Counted from the stretch's first letter, positions 1-9,605 are shown. The stretch is 64,000 nucleotides of DNA from Pirellulales bacterium (GCA_019636345.1 JAHBXQ010000002.1:62001-126000), one strand, 5' to 3'. A program made the numbers and translations. Notes: generated by a model not told the origin, from the letters alone.

Positions 1-777
1 GCTCAACCTCATCTGCCGGCCGATCCGCCGGCACATCTGGTGACGGCGCTTGCCGGGCCGACCGCCTTTCTGGGAATGATCGTCGCCGCGGCGTGTGCGC
101 TGGTGGCGCTCGGCCGGGTCGAAGTGCTGGGGCTGTTGTCGTTGTTCGCACCGGAACTCGACGGCGGCGGGTCGCGACTGGTGTTGGCGCTGCAGTTGGC
201 GGTGTGGATCAACGCTTGGCTCTTGCTTGTGAATCTTGTGCCTGCTCCCCCCCTGGACGGCGCCGAACTGTTGCGCGGGCTGTTGTGGCCGCTGGTGGGG
301 CGGGCGAGCGCCACCGCGGCGATGTCGCACTTCGCCCTCGGCGCCGCGGCCGGCACGGCGCTGTTGGCCGTGGTGCTGCAGCATCAGACGCTGGGCGAGG
401 TCGTGCCGGCGTGGTTCCCGCTGAGCGTGTTGTCGGTCGTGCTGCTCTACGGCGGAAATCGACTCAGCCGGCAGCGGCGATATGACGTGGGGCTCGATAT
501 CGAGCAGTTGCAACTCGACGAATCGCTCTGGCTGCAACCCCAGCCCGAGGAGGATCGCGAGGCGGTGCTCGTCGAACACCTGCAACAGCGGCAGGAAGAG
601 ACGATCGATCGCAAACGTCGGCAGCGCGAGGACCTTGAGGACGCCCGGGTCGACGACATCCTGGCGCGGCTCACGGCGACGACGTTCGACAAGCTCTCGG
701 AGGAAGAGCAGGCGATTTTGCGCCGAGCGAGTCGCCGCTATCGCCGGCGCCGACACGAACCGCCCCGCGAGCGGTGA
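1..777 (+). CDS. M50-type site-2 protease-like membrane protein, C-terminal part
   Basis: The gene is cut by the window start; the frame is already open at base 1, so the 5' part and any HExxH zinc motif lie outside. What remains has about four hydrophobic segments. It also carries NLVPAPPLDGAE, which resembles the NxxPxxxLDG motif of M50 intramembrane zinc proteases, whose Asp is the third zinc ligand. The last 110 residues or so are a charged, Arg/Glu-rich, probably coiled-coil cytoplasmic tail ending in an Arg-rich cluster. The product is an inner-membrane protein, probably of the rhomboid/S2P-like class that planctomycetes often carry as non-canonical M50 proteins. Assignment rests on one motif plus topology. 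Whether it is an active protease cannot be judged without the missing half. Confidence 0.6.
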   Translation, partial: AQPHLPADPPAHLVTALAGPTAFLGMIVAAACALVALGRVEVLGLLSLFAPELDGGGSRLVLALQLAVWINAWLLLVNLVPAPPLDGAELLRGLLWPLVGRASATAAMSHFALGAAAGTALLAVVLQHQTLGEVVPAWFPLSVLSVVLLYGGNRLSRQRRYDVGLDIEQLQLDESLWLQPQPEEDREAVLVEHLQQRQEETIDRKRRQREDLEDARVDDILARLTATTFDKLSEEEQAILRRASRRYRRRRHEPPRER

Positions 778-812
778 ATTCGCTCGTGAGCCGACTCGCG
801 CGCAAGTTCTAA

Positions 813-833
813 CCGGAGGCCAGCGGCCTCCGG
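813..833. repeat. GC-rich perfect hairpin in convergent intergenic gap
   Basis: CCGGAGGCC and GGCCTCCGG form a perfect 9-bp stem around a 3-nt loop. It sits between the stop codons of two convergent genes. There is no U-run, so a Rho-independent terminator is not certain. A similar stop-proximal hairpin occurs at 28781-28803. Confidence 0.6.
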
Positions 834-879
834 ATCGTCGGCGAGCCTCGGTTCATGATGCTCCGCGCGCGAGGACCGC

Positions 880-3800
880 TTACCGCGAGAAGCCGACGCT
901 GAAGCTGAAAACCTGCTTGTCGTCGAACGCGGCCTCGTTGACGGCCCAGGCGAAGTCGAGCGCGATCGGCGCCGGGCCCATCGCCGGGACCGTGATCCGC
1001 AGGCCCGCGCCCGGGGCGACGCGGAAGTCCTTGATCGTCACCGTCTCCTCGACCGTGCCGAAGTCGCAGAACACGACCCCGTGCAGCATGTCGTCGGCGG
1101 TGATTGGGAACAGGTACTGCACGCTGTTGAGCCACTGGAAGTCGCCGCCCACCTCGACGTTGCTGCGAATCGGCGACGCCCCGCGGAAGTCGAACCCGCG
1201 CATCGTCGCGAAACCGCCGGCGAAGAACCGCTCGAAAATCGGCGTGTGGGTTCCCGTGTAACCGACCGTCGTGCTGTAACTGAGCACCTGCCGCCCCGAG
1301 TGGTCGGGCCGTTCGGTGATCATCCAGTACTTGCGAAAATCGGCGATGACGCGCGGGTAGTCGAACGTGCCGATGACCTGCTCGCCGGTGATTTGGGCGT
1401 AGTAGCCCTGCGTCGGCAGGAACGCGTTGTCGCGGGTGTCGTTGATGACCGTGACCCCGAAGCCGTGGATGGCGTTGTCGCCCAGCACGTCGTCCAGGTC
1501 CTGCAAGGTTCCCAGCGGCACCGAGGGATCGTGGATGTTGACGTTCTCGCCGCGGTAAGTGAGCGACGCCGACAAGTCGCGCTCAACCCACTGGTATCCC
1601 AGCGAGACGCGACCCCCTAGCCGTTGCTCGTCCCAGTCGCGGTAGCGGCGATCGAAGAACGACCCGCTCAAGCCGAGGATGATCGGCCGATCGAGGAAAT
1701 AGGGCTGCGTGAAGCTGATCAGGTAGCGGTTCACCTGGCTGCCGGGCGAGGCCTCGATGCGCAATCGCTGTCCGTCGCCGCGGAATGCCGTGCCGTTGCG
1801 GACGTCTTCAAAGCTGCTTGGCCAACGCCGCCAGTTAAAATTTCGTTCGTCGATGACGAAGTTGCCCACGACCCCCGCGTCCGAGTTGACCCCCACGCCC
1901 ATCTGCAGGCGCCCGGTCTGCGTTTCGGTCCCTTCGATGAAGATGTCGACTGCTTGGTCGGAATAGGGTTGCCCGGCCGGGCCGTAACGCCCGTCGGGAA
2001 ACAGGATGTAGCCGGGCAGCGGCCCCTGCGGCGAGAGCGGCGTCGGCGAGATCGATCCCGCGGGGGGATTGATCTGCGACGAGTATTGGGCCGGCTGCAC
2101 CTGCGGGTCGTAGTAAATCGGCGCCGAGGAGGGGCCCGTCGGTTGTACGCTTTGCCCCCCGGCGACCGCGGTATAGGCGTTTTGCGGCTGTTGAGCGCCG
2201 CCGCCGAGTTGCGTGTACGCCCCTTGCGCGGCAGGGGCGGGGCTCTGCCCGCGGACTTGCTGGTAGGGATTCCCCCCGCCGGCTGTGTTTGCGACGACTG
2301 GCGCGAACGGAGCCGGGTTCGCGGCGAACTGGTTTGCCGGGGCTTGGATCGAGGGGGCCGCAGGCCATGTCGGGGCCGTCGGCGAAGTCGGGGCGGCCAT
2401 CGGAGCTTGGTCGTAGAGGCCATACTGCGCCGGCGCCGCGAACTGCGAGTAGGCCCCGGGGGCGTACTGCGGCTGGGCGGGCGGGGGCGAGTCGTGCCAC
2501 GCCGTCGTGTTGGTGGCCGGGGGACGGTGCGCCGGCGACTGCGCCGCAGCCGCTTGCGGAGCCTGCTGTTGCGGCTGCGGGGTCGTCGGGTGATACGCCG
2601 TTCGCGGCTGCACCCAGAACAGATCGGTCCGCGGAGCGGTGACGGGGCTCTGCCCTCGGAAGATCGGTTCGGTCGCTGTCGGCGGCAACGACGTCGGTCG
2701 CGGCTGGGGGGCCGCGGGCGATTCGTAACTCGCCGGCACGACGACGCTCGGCGACGTCGCAGGCATGTCCGATTCCGTTTCTTCGGCTTCGACCCACCGC
2801 AAATAATGCTCAAAGTCGTCGCAGAAGACGTGCATGTCGGCCCCGTCAGGCGCCGGACGAGGGACGGCGGCGGGAGCAGCGGCGTAGACCGGCGCCTGAG
2901 TCGGTGCGGTCAACTCCGCGGCGCTCGGCGGCGGCAGCACGGGCGTCGCGGGAAACGGCTCGGCCGAGGCGACGCTCTGGCCCCGCATCCCCCCGGAGTA
3001 CTCCGCGGCGGCCAGGTCGTACTCTTCGGGAATCTTGTAGGTGATCTTGGGCTTCTGCCCGGTCGCGGCGTCGACGTGGTAGAGGCTGCTCGCCTGGAGT
3101 CGCCGTTCGCTCGCTTTGAGCTCGCGGATGTCCATGATCTCGCCGGGGCGCAGCGTCACGCGATTGAGCGCCGTTTGGATCCGCGTGTGAGGATTGTCTC
3201 CCCCGATGTGAACGAAGATCCGCCCCACGCGCCACTGTTTTCCTTCCTCGATGTGGTACACGAGATCGACCTGCCCCGGCTCCTCCAGGAAGATGGTCTC
3301 GGGTTTCACGTCGGCGAACACGTACCCGCGGCTGCCGTAAAGCTCCTGGAGCCAGTCGGCGGTCTCGCGCATCTTGGCTTGCTCGAACGGCTGGCCGTCC
3401 TGCACCTTGGCCTGCTCGGTCATCGCGACGCCGTCGAACTTGCTGTTGCCGTTGAACCGGACGTTGCGGACGTTGTAACGCGGCCCTTCGTTGATGACGA
3501 ACGTCAACACGGCCCACTTGTTCGCTTCGTCGTACTCGATCTTCCGCCCCACGCGGGCCTGGAAGTAGCCGTACGAGCGGTAATAGGCGGTGAGCACGTC
3601 GACGTCGGCCTGGATCTTCTCCAGGTCGACGTAACCCTTGAACATCATCAGGATCGGGGGCTTGCTTTTGACCACCGCCTTGCGGAGCCGCCCGGCGCTG
3701 ACGAATTCATTGCCGACGAATTCGACTTTCTGAATCTTCTGGGCGGCGCCTTCGTTGATCAGATAGACGACCCCTTTGTCCTTCACCTGGCTCCCTTCGA

Positions 3801-4371
3801 GCACGGTGACCTGGACGTTGTTGTAGCCCTTGCCCTGGTAGTACTCGCGGATCTTGCGGCGCCCTTCCTGCACCGACTGCGGATCGACCGACCCGCCGAC
3901 CTTCAGCAGCGTTTGCTTGCCGAGCGTCTTGTCGCTGAAGCGGTTGTTGCCGATGTACTCGACATAGCGAATCGTGGGCCGCTCGGTCACCTCGAATACG
4001 ACAATCCGGCCTTGGGGCGTCTTGACGCTCTTGGGCTTGACGTCGACGAACCAGCCGACGTTCGCCAGCCGCCGGACGTCGCGATTGACGACGGCAATGT
4101 CGAACGGTCGCCCGGCGCGGGTCGTGAGCTGGCCCTCGACCTTGGCCGTGGGGACCGTGTCGTTGCCGACGATTCGGACTTCGACCACCAATTCCTGCCC
4201 GGAGTAGTCCGCCTCGGGGGCGGCGACCTCCTCGATCCCCTCGCCCGCCAGGGGAGGGCGGGGGAGCGACTCTTGCGCAGCGGCCAGCCCGCAGCCGGTT
4301 AACGCCAACAGCAGCGACGCCGCCAGGCGCCAACCGTCGGGTGCATTCTGCCGAGAGACAAGCGGCTGCAT
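880..4371 (-). CDS. bamA: BamA-family outer-membrane assembly protein with large P/Q-rich insert
   Basis: Outer-membrane beta-barrel insertase of the BamA/Omp85 family, 1163 residues against about 800 in Proteobacteria. A signal peptide comes first; cleavage could follow AAA, or an LTGC lipobox could be used. Four POTRA domains follow at about 60-375. The fifth POTRA starts near 378 but is interrupted at about 450-805 by a low-complexity Pro/Gln/Ala/Tyr-rich segment, and its last strand resumes near VDIFIEG. The 16-stranded barrel occupies about 830-1163 and contains MRGF, the VRGF/Y-type loop-6 motif. The last residue is Arg, not the usual Phe. I chose the ATG at 4371 because the frame upstream lacks family similarity and this Met begins a good signal peptide. 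The gene follows dnaB on the same strand after 234 bp. Confidence 0.9.
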   Translation of the reverse strand: MQPLVSRQNAPDGWRLAASLLLALTGCGLAAAQESLPRPPLAGEGIEEVAAPEADYSGQELVVEVRIVGNDTVPTAKVEGQLTTRAGRPFDIAVVNRDVRRLANVGWFVDVKPKSVKTPQGRIVVFEVTERPTIRYVEYIGNNRFSDKTLGKQTLLKVGGSVDPQSVQEGRRKIREYYQGKGYNNVQVTVLEGSQVKDKGVVYLINEGAAQKIQKVEFVGNEFVSAGRLRKAVVKSKPPILMMFKGYVDLEKIQADVDVLTAYYRSYGYFQARVGRKIEYDEANKWAVLTFVINEGPRYNVRNVRFNGNSKFDGVAMTEQAKVQDGQPFEQAKMRETADWLQELYGSRGYVFADVKPETIFLEEPGQVDLVYHIEEGKQWRVGRIFVHIGGDNPHTRIQTALNRVTLRPGEIMDIRELKASERRLQASSLYHVDAATGQKPKITYKIPEEYDLAAAEYSGGMRGQSVASAEPFPATPVLPPPSAAELTAPTQAPVYAAAPAAVPRPAPDGADMHVFCDDFEHYLRWVEAEETESDMPATSPSVVVPASYESPAAPQPRPTSLPPTATEPIFRGQSPVTAPRTDLFWVQPRTAYHPTTPQPQQQAPQAAAAQSPAHRPPATNTTAWHDSPPPAQPQYAPGAYSQFAAPAQYGLYDQAPMAAPTSPTAPTWPAAPSIQAPANQFAANPAPFAPVVANTAGGGNPYQQVRGQSPAPAAQGAYTQLGGGAQQPQNAYTAVAGGQSVQPTGPSSAPIYYDPQVQPAQYSSQINPPAGSISPTPLSPQGPLPGYILFPDGRYGPAGQPYSDQAVDIFIEGTETQTGRLQMGVGVNSDAGVVGNFVIDERNFNWRRWPSSFEDVRNGTAFRGDGQRLRIEASPGSQVNRYLISFTQPYFLDRPIILGLSGSFFDRRYRDWDEQRLGGRVSLGYQWVERDLSASLTYRGENVNIHDPSVPLGTLQDLDDVLGDNAIHGFGVTVINDTRDNAFLPTQGYYAQITGEQVIGTFDYPRVIADFRKYWMITERPDHSGRQVLSYSTTVGYTGTHTPIFERFFAGGFATMRGFDFRGASPIRSNVEVGGDFQWLNSVQYLFPITADDMLHGVVFCDFGTVEETVTIKDFRVAPGAGLRITVPAMGPAPIALDFAWAVNEAAFDDKQVFSFSVGFSR

Positions 4372-4605
4372 GGGCACGTCGCCAGGTGGTTTCGTCAAGA
4401 AAAGTGCGAATTCCGTGGTGCGGCGCAGGCGCGCAACTGCGCCCGCCGGCCGAATGGCGGCGAAGGAATAGCCGATCGGCCCAGGACCCACAAGGCAGAT
4501 TGGCGGACAGGCGCACGTCGAGAAAGCGGAGTGCGCGGGGCCGCCCGGATGCTGGCGCCGTTCAGCCGCCGGCGCCGGGGAGGCCGGCGCGAGGGTGGCG
4601 ACAAG

Positions 4606-6030
4606 TCAGTTGAAGCCGCCGCTGTCGCCGACGAACTCGGCGTACGGTTTGTGCGAGAAGTTGCGGAAGCGAGTCAGTTCGTGAATCCACGTCAGCTTCA
4701 CGTCGCCCGTGGGGCCGTTGCGCTGCTTGCGGACCAAGAGATCGGCCTCGCCGCGGACCCGCTCGCGATCTTCCTCGTTCGACTGGTAGTACTCCTCACG
4801 GTGGACGAACATCACGACGTCGGCGTCCTGCTCGATGGCGCCCGATTCGCGCAGGTGGCTGAGCTGCGGTTTGTTGTCGCGCGACGCTTCCACCTGCCGG
4901 TTGAGCTGCGCGAGGCAGAGCACAGGCACGTCGAGCTCGCGGGCCAGTCCCTTGAGCCGCCGAGCGATCTTCGACACTTGCTCCTGCCGCGGATCGCGGG
5001 CGTTGTCCGGTTCGATAAGCTGCAGGTAGTCGATCACGATCAGCGACAGCCCCTCGCGTTTCTTGAGCCGCCGGGCCTGGGCGGCGATTTCCGTCATCGT
5101 TCGGCTGGGAGAGTCGTCGATGTGGAGCGGCGCCTGGCTCAACTCGCCCGCCGCTTCGACCAGCTTGCGGCGTTCCTCCTGGGTGATCGTGCCGTTGCGA
5201 AGCCGGTGGCCGTTGACCCCCGCCACGCTGCACAACAGCCGGTCCCCCAACTCGATCGCAGCCATTTCCAAACTGACGAACAGCACCGGCTGGCGGAGCT
5301 GCAGCACGACGTGCTCGGCCATGTTCATCGCCAGCGCCGTCTTGCCCATGCTTGGCCGGGCCGCCAGGATGATCAGTTCCGATTTCTGCAGCCCGCCGGT
5401 CATCTGGTCGTAATCGTCGAAGCCGGTCTCCAGGCCGCCGAAGGCGTGTTGCTGGTCCATCCGGGCCGCGATCCGGTCGAGCGATTCCTGCAGCACGTCG
5501 CTGATGGTCGCCAGCTGCCCCCCGCCGCGCTGGTCGAGGATGCCGAACACGCGCTCCTCGGCCTTGGCGAGCACGTCGCGGGTTTCGGCCGTCGAGTTGT
5601 ACGCATCGTTGGCGATGTCGGTCCCCGCCAGGATCAGCGAGCGGAGGATCGACTTGTCGGCGACGATCTTGGCGTAGTACTCGGCGTGAGCCGCGGTGGG
5701 AACCTGCTTGCCGAGCTCGGCCAGGTAGGCGGCGCCGCCGATCGCCTCGTAGACCCCCGCCTTGCGGAGTCGCTCGACCAGCAGCATGAGGTCGATTTGC
5801 TCGCCGCCGTTGTGCATTTCGAGCAGGTGCTCGAAGATCGTCCGATTGGCGTCGTCGTAAAAGTCGTGCGCGTGCATCACGAGCGCGACTTCGTCGAACA
5901 CCTCGGGCAGGAGCAGAATGCTCCCCAGCACGGCCCGTTCCGACTCGAGCGCGTGGGGCAATTGCCGATGGATCGACGGCTCGTCTCCGCCGGTCGTTTG
6001 TCCGCCGCGTCCTCCGTTTCGCTCGGCCAT
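4606..6030 (-). CDS. dnaB: Replicative DNA helicase DnaB
   Basis: Hexameric 5'-3' helicase that unwinds DNA ahead of the replication fork and binds primase. It has 474 residues, the usual size. The N-terminal all-helical domain covers about 22-125, followed by a linker and the RecA-like ATPase from about 195. Walker A is ARPSMGKT at 224-231 and Walker B is the LIVIDYLQL stretch near 330. The QLNRQVE region and a C-terminal RKQRNGPTG segment are the DNA-loop and arginine-finger regions of the family. It lies downstream of rplI, the common bacterial order rpsF-ssb-rpsR-rplI-dnaB without rpsR. The 250-bp gap before its start may hold its own promoter. No intein is present. Confidence 0.97.
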   Translation of the reverse strand: MAERNGGRGGQTTGGDEPSIHRQLPHALESERAVLGSILLLPEVFDEVALVMHAHDFYDDANRTIFEHLLEMHNGGEQIDLMLLVERLRKAGVYEAIGGAAYLAELGKQVPTAAHAEYYAKIVADKSILRSLILAGTDIANDAYNSTAETRDVLAKAEERVFGILDQRGGGQLATISDVLQESLDRIAARMDQQHAFGGLETGFDDYDQMTGGLQKSELIILAARPSMGKTALAMNMAEHVVLQLRQPVLFVSLEMAAIELGDRLLCSVAGVNGHRLRNGTITQEERRKLVEAAGELSQAPLHIDDSPSRTMTEIAAQARRLKKREGLSLIVIDYLQLIEPDNARDPRQEQVSKIARRLKGLARELDVPVLCLAQLNRQVEASRDNKPQLSHLRESGAIEQDADVVMFVHREEYYQSNEEDRERVRGEADLLVRKQRNGPTGDVKLTWIHELTRFRNFSHKPYAEFVGDSGGFN

Positions 6031-6257
6031 GTCGCTCGCTCCTTCGCGCTGGCGGTGGAAAACAAATCGCCGCGCCCGTCGTCGACGAGCGCGGCGATTG
6101 CGTGGATTGTGGCGGATCGAGGAGGGGACGCAACCGGCCGAGAGAGAATCGCTCGGAATACGCCCTCTGGCAGCGGCGAAATCGAGATTCCGACTCGGGA
6201 AAACCTGTTACGACCGGCGCCAGGGCCGGGTTGCGCGACGCACCCAGCCGCCCCTTC

Positions 6258-6275
6258 CCCGGCATCACTGCCGGG
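6258..6275. repeat. Small hairpin just downstream of rplI
   Basis: CCCGGCA and TGCCGGG pair around a 4-nt loop, six bases past the rplI stop. There is no U-run. It could be a 3'-end stabiliser or an attenuator between rplI and dnaB. Confidence 0.35.
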
Positions 6276-6280
6276 ATGCG

Positions 6281-6793
6281 TCAGTTGGCGCCGACTTGCG
6301 GGACGACCCAGACTTTGAGCTCGCCCTCGACCTCGCTGGAGAGGCGGAACTTGACCGTGTAGAGGCCCAATTCCTTGAGCGGGCCTTCCAGGCGAATCTG
6401 GTCGGCGTGCAGGTGGACGTCGTTCTTCCGCAACGCGGCGACGATGTCGTTGGCGCCGACGCTGCCGTACAGGTGACCGTCCTCGGTGGCGTTCGCTTCG
6501 ATCGTGACGCTCTGCTTGGCGATCTCGGCGGCTTCCTTGCGGAGGCCGGCTTGGCGGGATTTCTCGATCTCCTGCAGCTTGGCGCGGTGCTTCTCGACCA
6601 TCCGCTTGTGGTGGTCCGTGGCGATCGTCGCCAACCCTTGCGGCAGCAGATAGTTGAGGGCGTAACCGCGGCGCACCTCGACGACCTCGCCCTGCTTGCC
6701 GAGATCCTCGACCGAGTGGATGAGCAGCAGTTCGACGCCGCCGTGGGACCCGACGGGGAGACGCTTGTGATCGGGGCGAGTCTTGGTCTTCAT
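6281..6793 (-). CDS. rplI: 50S ribosomal protein L9
   Basis: Large-subunit protein that binds 23S rRNA near the L1 stalk. It has 170 residues. The N-domain signature is GKQGEVVEVRRGYALNYLLP, followed by the long connecting helix and the C-terminal domain. Compared with the usual L9, which begins directly at the first beta strand, this protein has about 20 extra basic residues before the ELLLIHSVEDLG strand. No alternative start lies between them (the Val codon there is GTC), so the extension appears real. It sits between ssb and dnaB on the same strand. Confidence 0.95.
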   Translation of the reverse strand: MKTKTRPDHKRLPVGSHGGVELLLIHSVEDLGKQGEVVEVRRGYALNYLLPQGLATIATDHHKRMVEKHRAKLQEIEKSRQAGLRKEAAEIAKQSVTIEANATEDGHLYGSVGANDIVAALRKNDVHLHADQIRLEGPLKELGLYTVKFRLSSEVEGELKVWVVPQVGAN

Positions 6794-6902
6794 GGCAACA
6801 GGGCCCCGCGGGGCGAACGTGGGTGAATGAATCGGTTGATCGTCAGAACGAGCAGCCCCGGGGGCCGCGCGAGCGACGCGCGTCAGCGATTTGTCGTGGA
6901 TT

Positions 6903-7370
6903 TTAGAACGGAATTTCGTCGTCCGGGGGGCCGGCAGGGGCGTGCTGGCCGTAATCGTCGTCCGGGCCGGAGTCGTACGCCTCGGCTCGCGGTTGGCTCG
7001 ACCGGGCGCTGGTACCGGCGCCGCGGCCTCCTCCCCCGCCGCCTTCGCGGCCGCTAAGCATCTCCATCTTGTCGCCGGTGACGCGCAGTTTACTGAATTT
7101 CTGCCCGTCTTTCTCCCAGCGGTCCTGCTTGAGCCGGCCTTCGATCAGCACCGGCGAGCCCTTGCTCAAGTATTCGTTGGCCACCTCGGCGGTCCGCCCC
7201 CAGAGGGTGACATCGATGTAGTGGACTTCGTTGACCCACTGCTCGTTCCGCTTGACCCGTTCGTTGACCGCCAGCGAAATCTCCGACACGGCGGTCCCGC
7301 TGGAGATGTACCGCAGCTCGGGATCACGGGTCAGATTGCCGACGAGAATGACGCGGTTGAAGCTGGCCAT
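6903..7370 (-). CDS. ssb: Single-stranded DNA-binding protein
   Basis: SSB tetramer subunit that coats single-stranded DNA in replication and repair. It has 155 residues. The OB fold covers 1-105, with [16 protein letters not shown] at the start and VEGRL-type strands later. A Gly-rich disordered linker follows, and the conserved acidic C-terminal tip DDEIPF recruits partner proteins. rpsF lies 139 bp upstream and rplI 109 bp downstream. rpsR, normally in the downstream gap, is absent. Confidence 0.97.
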   Translation of the reverse strand: MASFNRVILVGNLTRDPELRYISSGTAVSEISLAVNERVKRNEQWVNEVHYIDVTLWGRTAEVANEYLSKGSPVLIEGRLKQDRWEKDGQKFSKLRVTGDKMEMLSGREGGGGGGRGAGTSARSSQPRAEAYDSGPDDDYGQHAPAGPPDDEIPF

Positions 7371-7509
7371 GGCGTTGGGCTCCGCAATTCGGATCGGGCG
7401 GCGGTAGTGAACGGATGTACCGCAGTGCCCCTAGGTTAGCAGGCTCGCCGCCGGGCTGCAAGCGTTTCTTGAGCCGCTGCAGCGACAGGGCCGGCTTCTC
7501 GGGGGGGAG

Positions 7510-7899
7510 CTAGGCGCCGGCCCCGACGGGTTCGCCTTCCTCGACCGGAGCTTCGGACAGCGGCTCGCCCTTGGCGTGGGCCAGGATCGGCTCGACCAAC
7601 TGGTGGGGCAACCGGACGAACAACTGCCGAAGGATCGAGTCGTTGATCTCGCAGGCCCGCGTCAGTTCGGTGATCTTCCCGGTCGGGGCCCGGAAGTAGA
7701 TCAGCCAGTAGGCGCCCTTGCGCTGTCCGTTGATCGGATAGGCCAGCCGACGCTCTTCCCACAGCCGGCTGACTTCGATGTCGCCGCCGATCGCCTCGAT
7801 CAGCCCTTCGACCTCCTTGGCGAGCTTGTCACGCTCGCGGGCGAAGCGGTTCGAGTCGAGGATGAACATCCCTTCGTAAACGCCAATATTCTCAGCCAA
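7510..7899 (-). CDS. rpsF: 30S ribosomal protein S6
   Basis: Small-subunit protein that normally binds 16S rRNA as a heterodimer with S18. It has 129 residues with the chosen TTG start. The start at 7897-7899 gives an N-terminus (M)AENIGVYEGMFILDSNRF that fits the family, and a GGAG lies 9 nt upstream. An ATG 39 bases further out would add unconserved residues. The core motif RRLAYPINGQRKGAYWLIYF is typical. The acidic C-terminal tail, EAPVEEGEPVGAGA, is also typical of S6. Gene order: pth, rpsF, ssb, rplI. Confidence 0.95.
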   Translation of the reverse strand: MAENIGVYEGMFILDSNRFARERDKLAKEVEGLIEAIGGDIEVSRLWEERRLAYPINGQRKGAYWLIYFRAPTGKITELTRACEINDSILRQLFVRLPHQLVEPILAHAKGEPLSEAPVEEGEPVGAGA

Positions 7900-8072
7900 A
7901 GCAACGTGCTCCGTAATCGGGGGCCGACGGCTGCGCAACCGTCAGGCCGGGGTGGTGGGTCGCCATCGTCCGCAGGGATCGCAACCGCGTGTGTTTCTCG
8001 TGCACTCGTGACTTCTTATCGTCGATTTGCTCGCGGCGTCTTGCTCGCATCATCGAGCCGCGCCTGAGCGAG

Positions 8073-8642
8073 TCAGGGACCGGCGCCGTTGAAGCGGCAC
8101 ATGGCCTCGTCCACGCCGGCGGTCGCCCAGCACTTGGCTGCGTCGACCGCGCGGGCGACCTGTAAATCCATCTCGGGGCGTTCGTCGGCGGTGAACTTGC
8201 CCAGCACGAAATCGGCCGGGTTCCACCGCTCGGGGACCGGGCCGATGCCGATCCGCAGCCGGGCGAACTCGTTCGTGCCCAGCCGGCGAATGACGTCGGC
8301 CAATCCGCGTTGCCCCCCCTCGGTTCCGCGGGGGCGAAGCCGAAGGGATCCGACCGGCAGGTTGAAGTCGTCGCAAACGACCAGCAAGTCCGCCGGAGCC
8401 AGTTTGTAAAAGTCGACGGCCGCCAGGACGCTGCCGCCGCTCAGATTCATGTACGTGTGCGGGGCGAGCAGCAGGACCGACTCGCTCCCGATTCGACATT
8501 GCCGGACGGCGCCGTCGAATCTGTTTTGCGGCGGGTCGGCCAGCGACTCGGCCGCCAAGCGGTCGAGCACCTCAAACCCGACGTTGTGTCGCGTCCCGTC
8601 GTACTTCTTGCCGGGATTGCCCAGGCCGACGATGAGTTTCAT
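8073..8642 (-). CDS. pth: Peptidyl-tRNA hydrolase
   Basis: Cleaves the ester bond of peptidyl-tRNAs released by stalled ribosomes, recycling tRNA. It has 189 residues, the normal length. The start MKLIVGLGNPG is the universal Pth N-terminus; frame upstream of 8642 is unconserved. The catalytic His lies in YDGTRHNVGF, and the conserved Asp pair is in VVCDDFNLPVG. The GTEGGQRGL-like segment corresponds to the substrate-binding GGHNGL loop, with GQRG here. The gene is 78 bp downstream of rplY, an arrangement (ctc-pth) shared with Firmicutes. Confidence 0.96.
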   Translation of the reverse strand: MKLIVGLGNPGKKYDGTRHNVGFEVLDRLAAESLADPPQNRFDGAVRQCRIGSESVLLLAPHTYMNLSGGSVLAAVDFYKLAPADLLVVCDDFNLPVGSLRLRPRGTEGGQRGLADVIRRLGTNEFARLRIGIGPVPERWNPADFVLGKFTADERPEMDLQVARAVDAAKCWATAGVDEAMCRFNGAGP

Positions 8643-8720
8643 GGGACGCGAAACTCCCGTGACAGGGCGACCGGATCGCACCGCCGCTCGGTCGGCGATC
8701 CAGGGCAAGTCGGCGAGGGA

Positions 8721-9347
8721 CTACTCCTCCGCGGCCTCCTTCTCGGCCTTGCCGATGACCTCGGGCTCCACGGCGCCGGCGACGGCCGGTTCCGCTTCGA
8801 CCTCGGCGCCCGGCATGACGCAGGCGACCACGATGCTGGTCGGCTCGCACTGCGGCACGGCGCCGGCGGGCATGTCGATGATGTCCGAGACGCGCAGTTC
8901 TTGACCGATGCCCAGGTGGTTGATGTTGACGTGCAGGACGTCGGGGATCGCCACGGGGGACGTTTCGATTTCGATTGAGTGGAGGTGATGCTCGAGCAGG
9001 CCGCCGTTAAGCACGCCCGGCGATTCGCCACGGGTGTGAATCGGCACCTCGACGGTGATCCGCTCGCTGGCGTCGACCCGCAGCAGGTCGACGTGCAGGA
9101 CGTGTTGCTGGAACACGTCCCACTGAACGTCTTGCAGCAAGGCCTGCCCGCTGGCGGCGCCGGCGAGCTCCACTAGGTGAACGCCATGCCGCAACGCGGC
9201 GGCCATTTCCTCGACCTTCAGCGTGAGGCTCACCGGTTCTTCGCGGTGGCCGTACAGGATCGCGGGAAGCTGGCCGGCGTCGCGCATCCGGCGGTTCCGC
9301 CGCTTGCCCGTGGTGGTGCGATTTTCAACGTGCAGAATTTCGGTCAT
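8721..9347 (-). CDS. rplY: 50S ribosomal protein L25/general stress protein Ctc
   Basis: 5S rRNA-binding protein of the long TL5/Ctc type, 208 residues. The N-terminal L25 domain (about 1-95) contains RMRDAGQLPAILYGH. The C-terminal beta domain (about 96-185) contains VEVPIHTRGESPGV and the DVLHVNINHLGIGQ stretch. An acidic Glu/Ala-rich tail follows. The ATG at 9345-9347 (MTEILHVENRTTTGKRRNRR) matches the family N-terminus. It lies between prs and pth, the same order as in Bacillus (prs-ctc-pth). Confidence 0.94.
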   Translation of the reverse strand: MTEILHVENRTTTGKRRNRRMRDAGQLPAILYGHREEPVSLTLKVEEMAAALRHGVHLVELAGAASGQALLQDVQWDVFQQHVLHVDLLRVDASERITVEVPIHTRGESPGVLNGGLLEHHLHSIEIETSPVAIPDVLHVNINHLGIGQELRVSDIIDMPAGAVPQCEPTSIVVACVMPGAEVEAEPAVAGAVEPEVIGKAEKEAAEE

Positions 9348-9605
9348 GTTCGGTCGCAGAAGCGGACGTGTTCGGTGCGAGCGCAATTCGAGCGAGTGCC
9401 GGCGGTCGGACCCCAGCTCTCGCCCTGCTCGAAGGGGAGAATCCCTGATTTTGCCCGATTCCCGCTGCTTTTCAACCCCGGGGCCGCGGAATTCCCGAAG
9501 GTCGGCCTCAGGGGGGCCGGTTCGGTAAACGCGGGGGATTGCGGGAAGTGGGGGGCTAGGCCGCAAGCGTCCGGCAGGAAGGCGGGTCCGCCAAGCCAAG
9601 CCCTG

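Noticed and set aside
1624-4302. Very long open frame antisense to bamA
   Set aside because: Low-complexity Arg/Val/Asp-rich translation with no family; typical shadow of a high-GC gene on the other strand.
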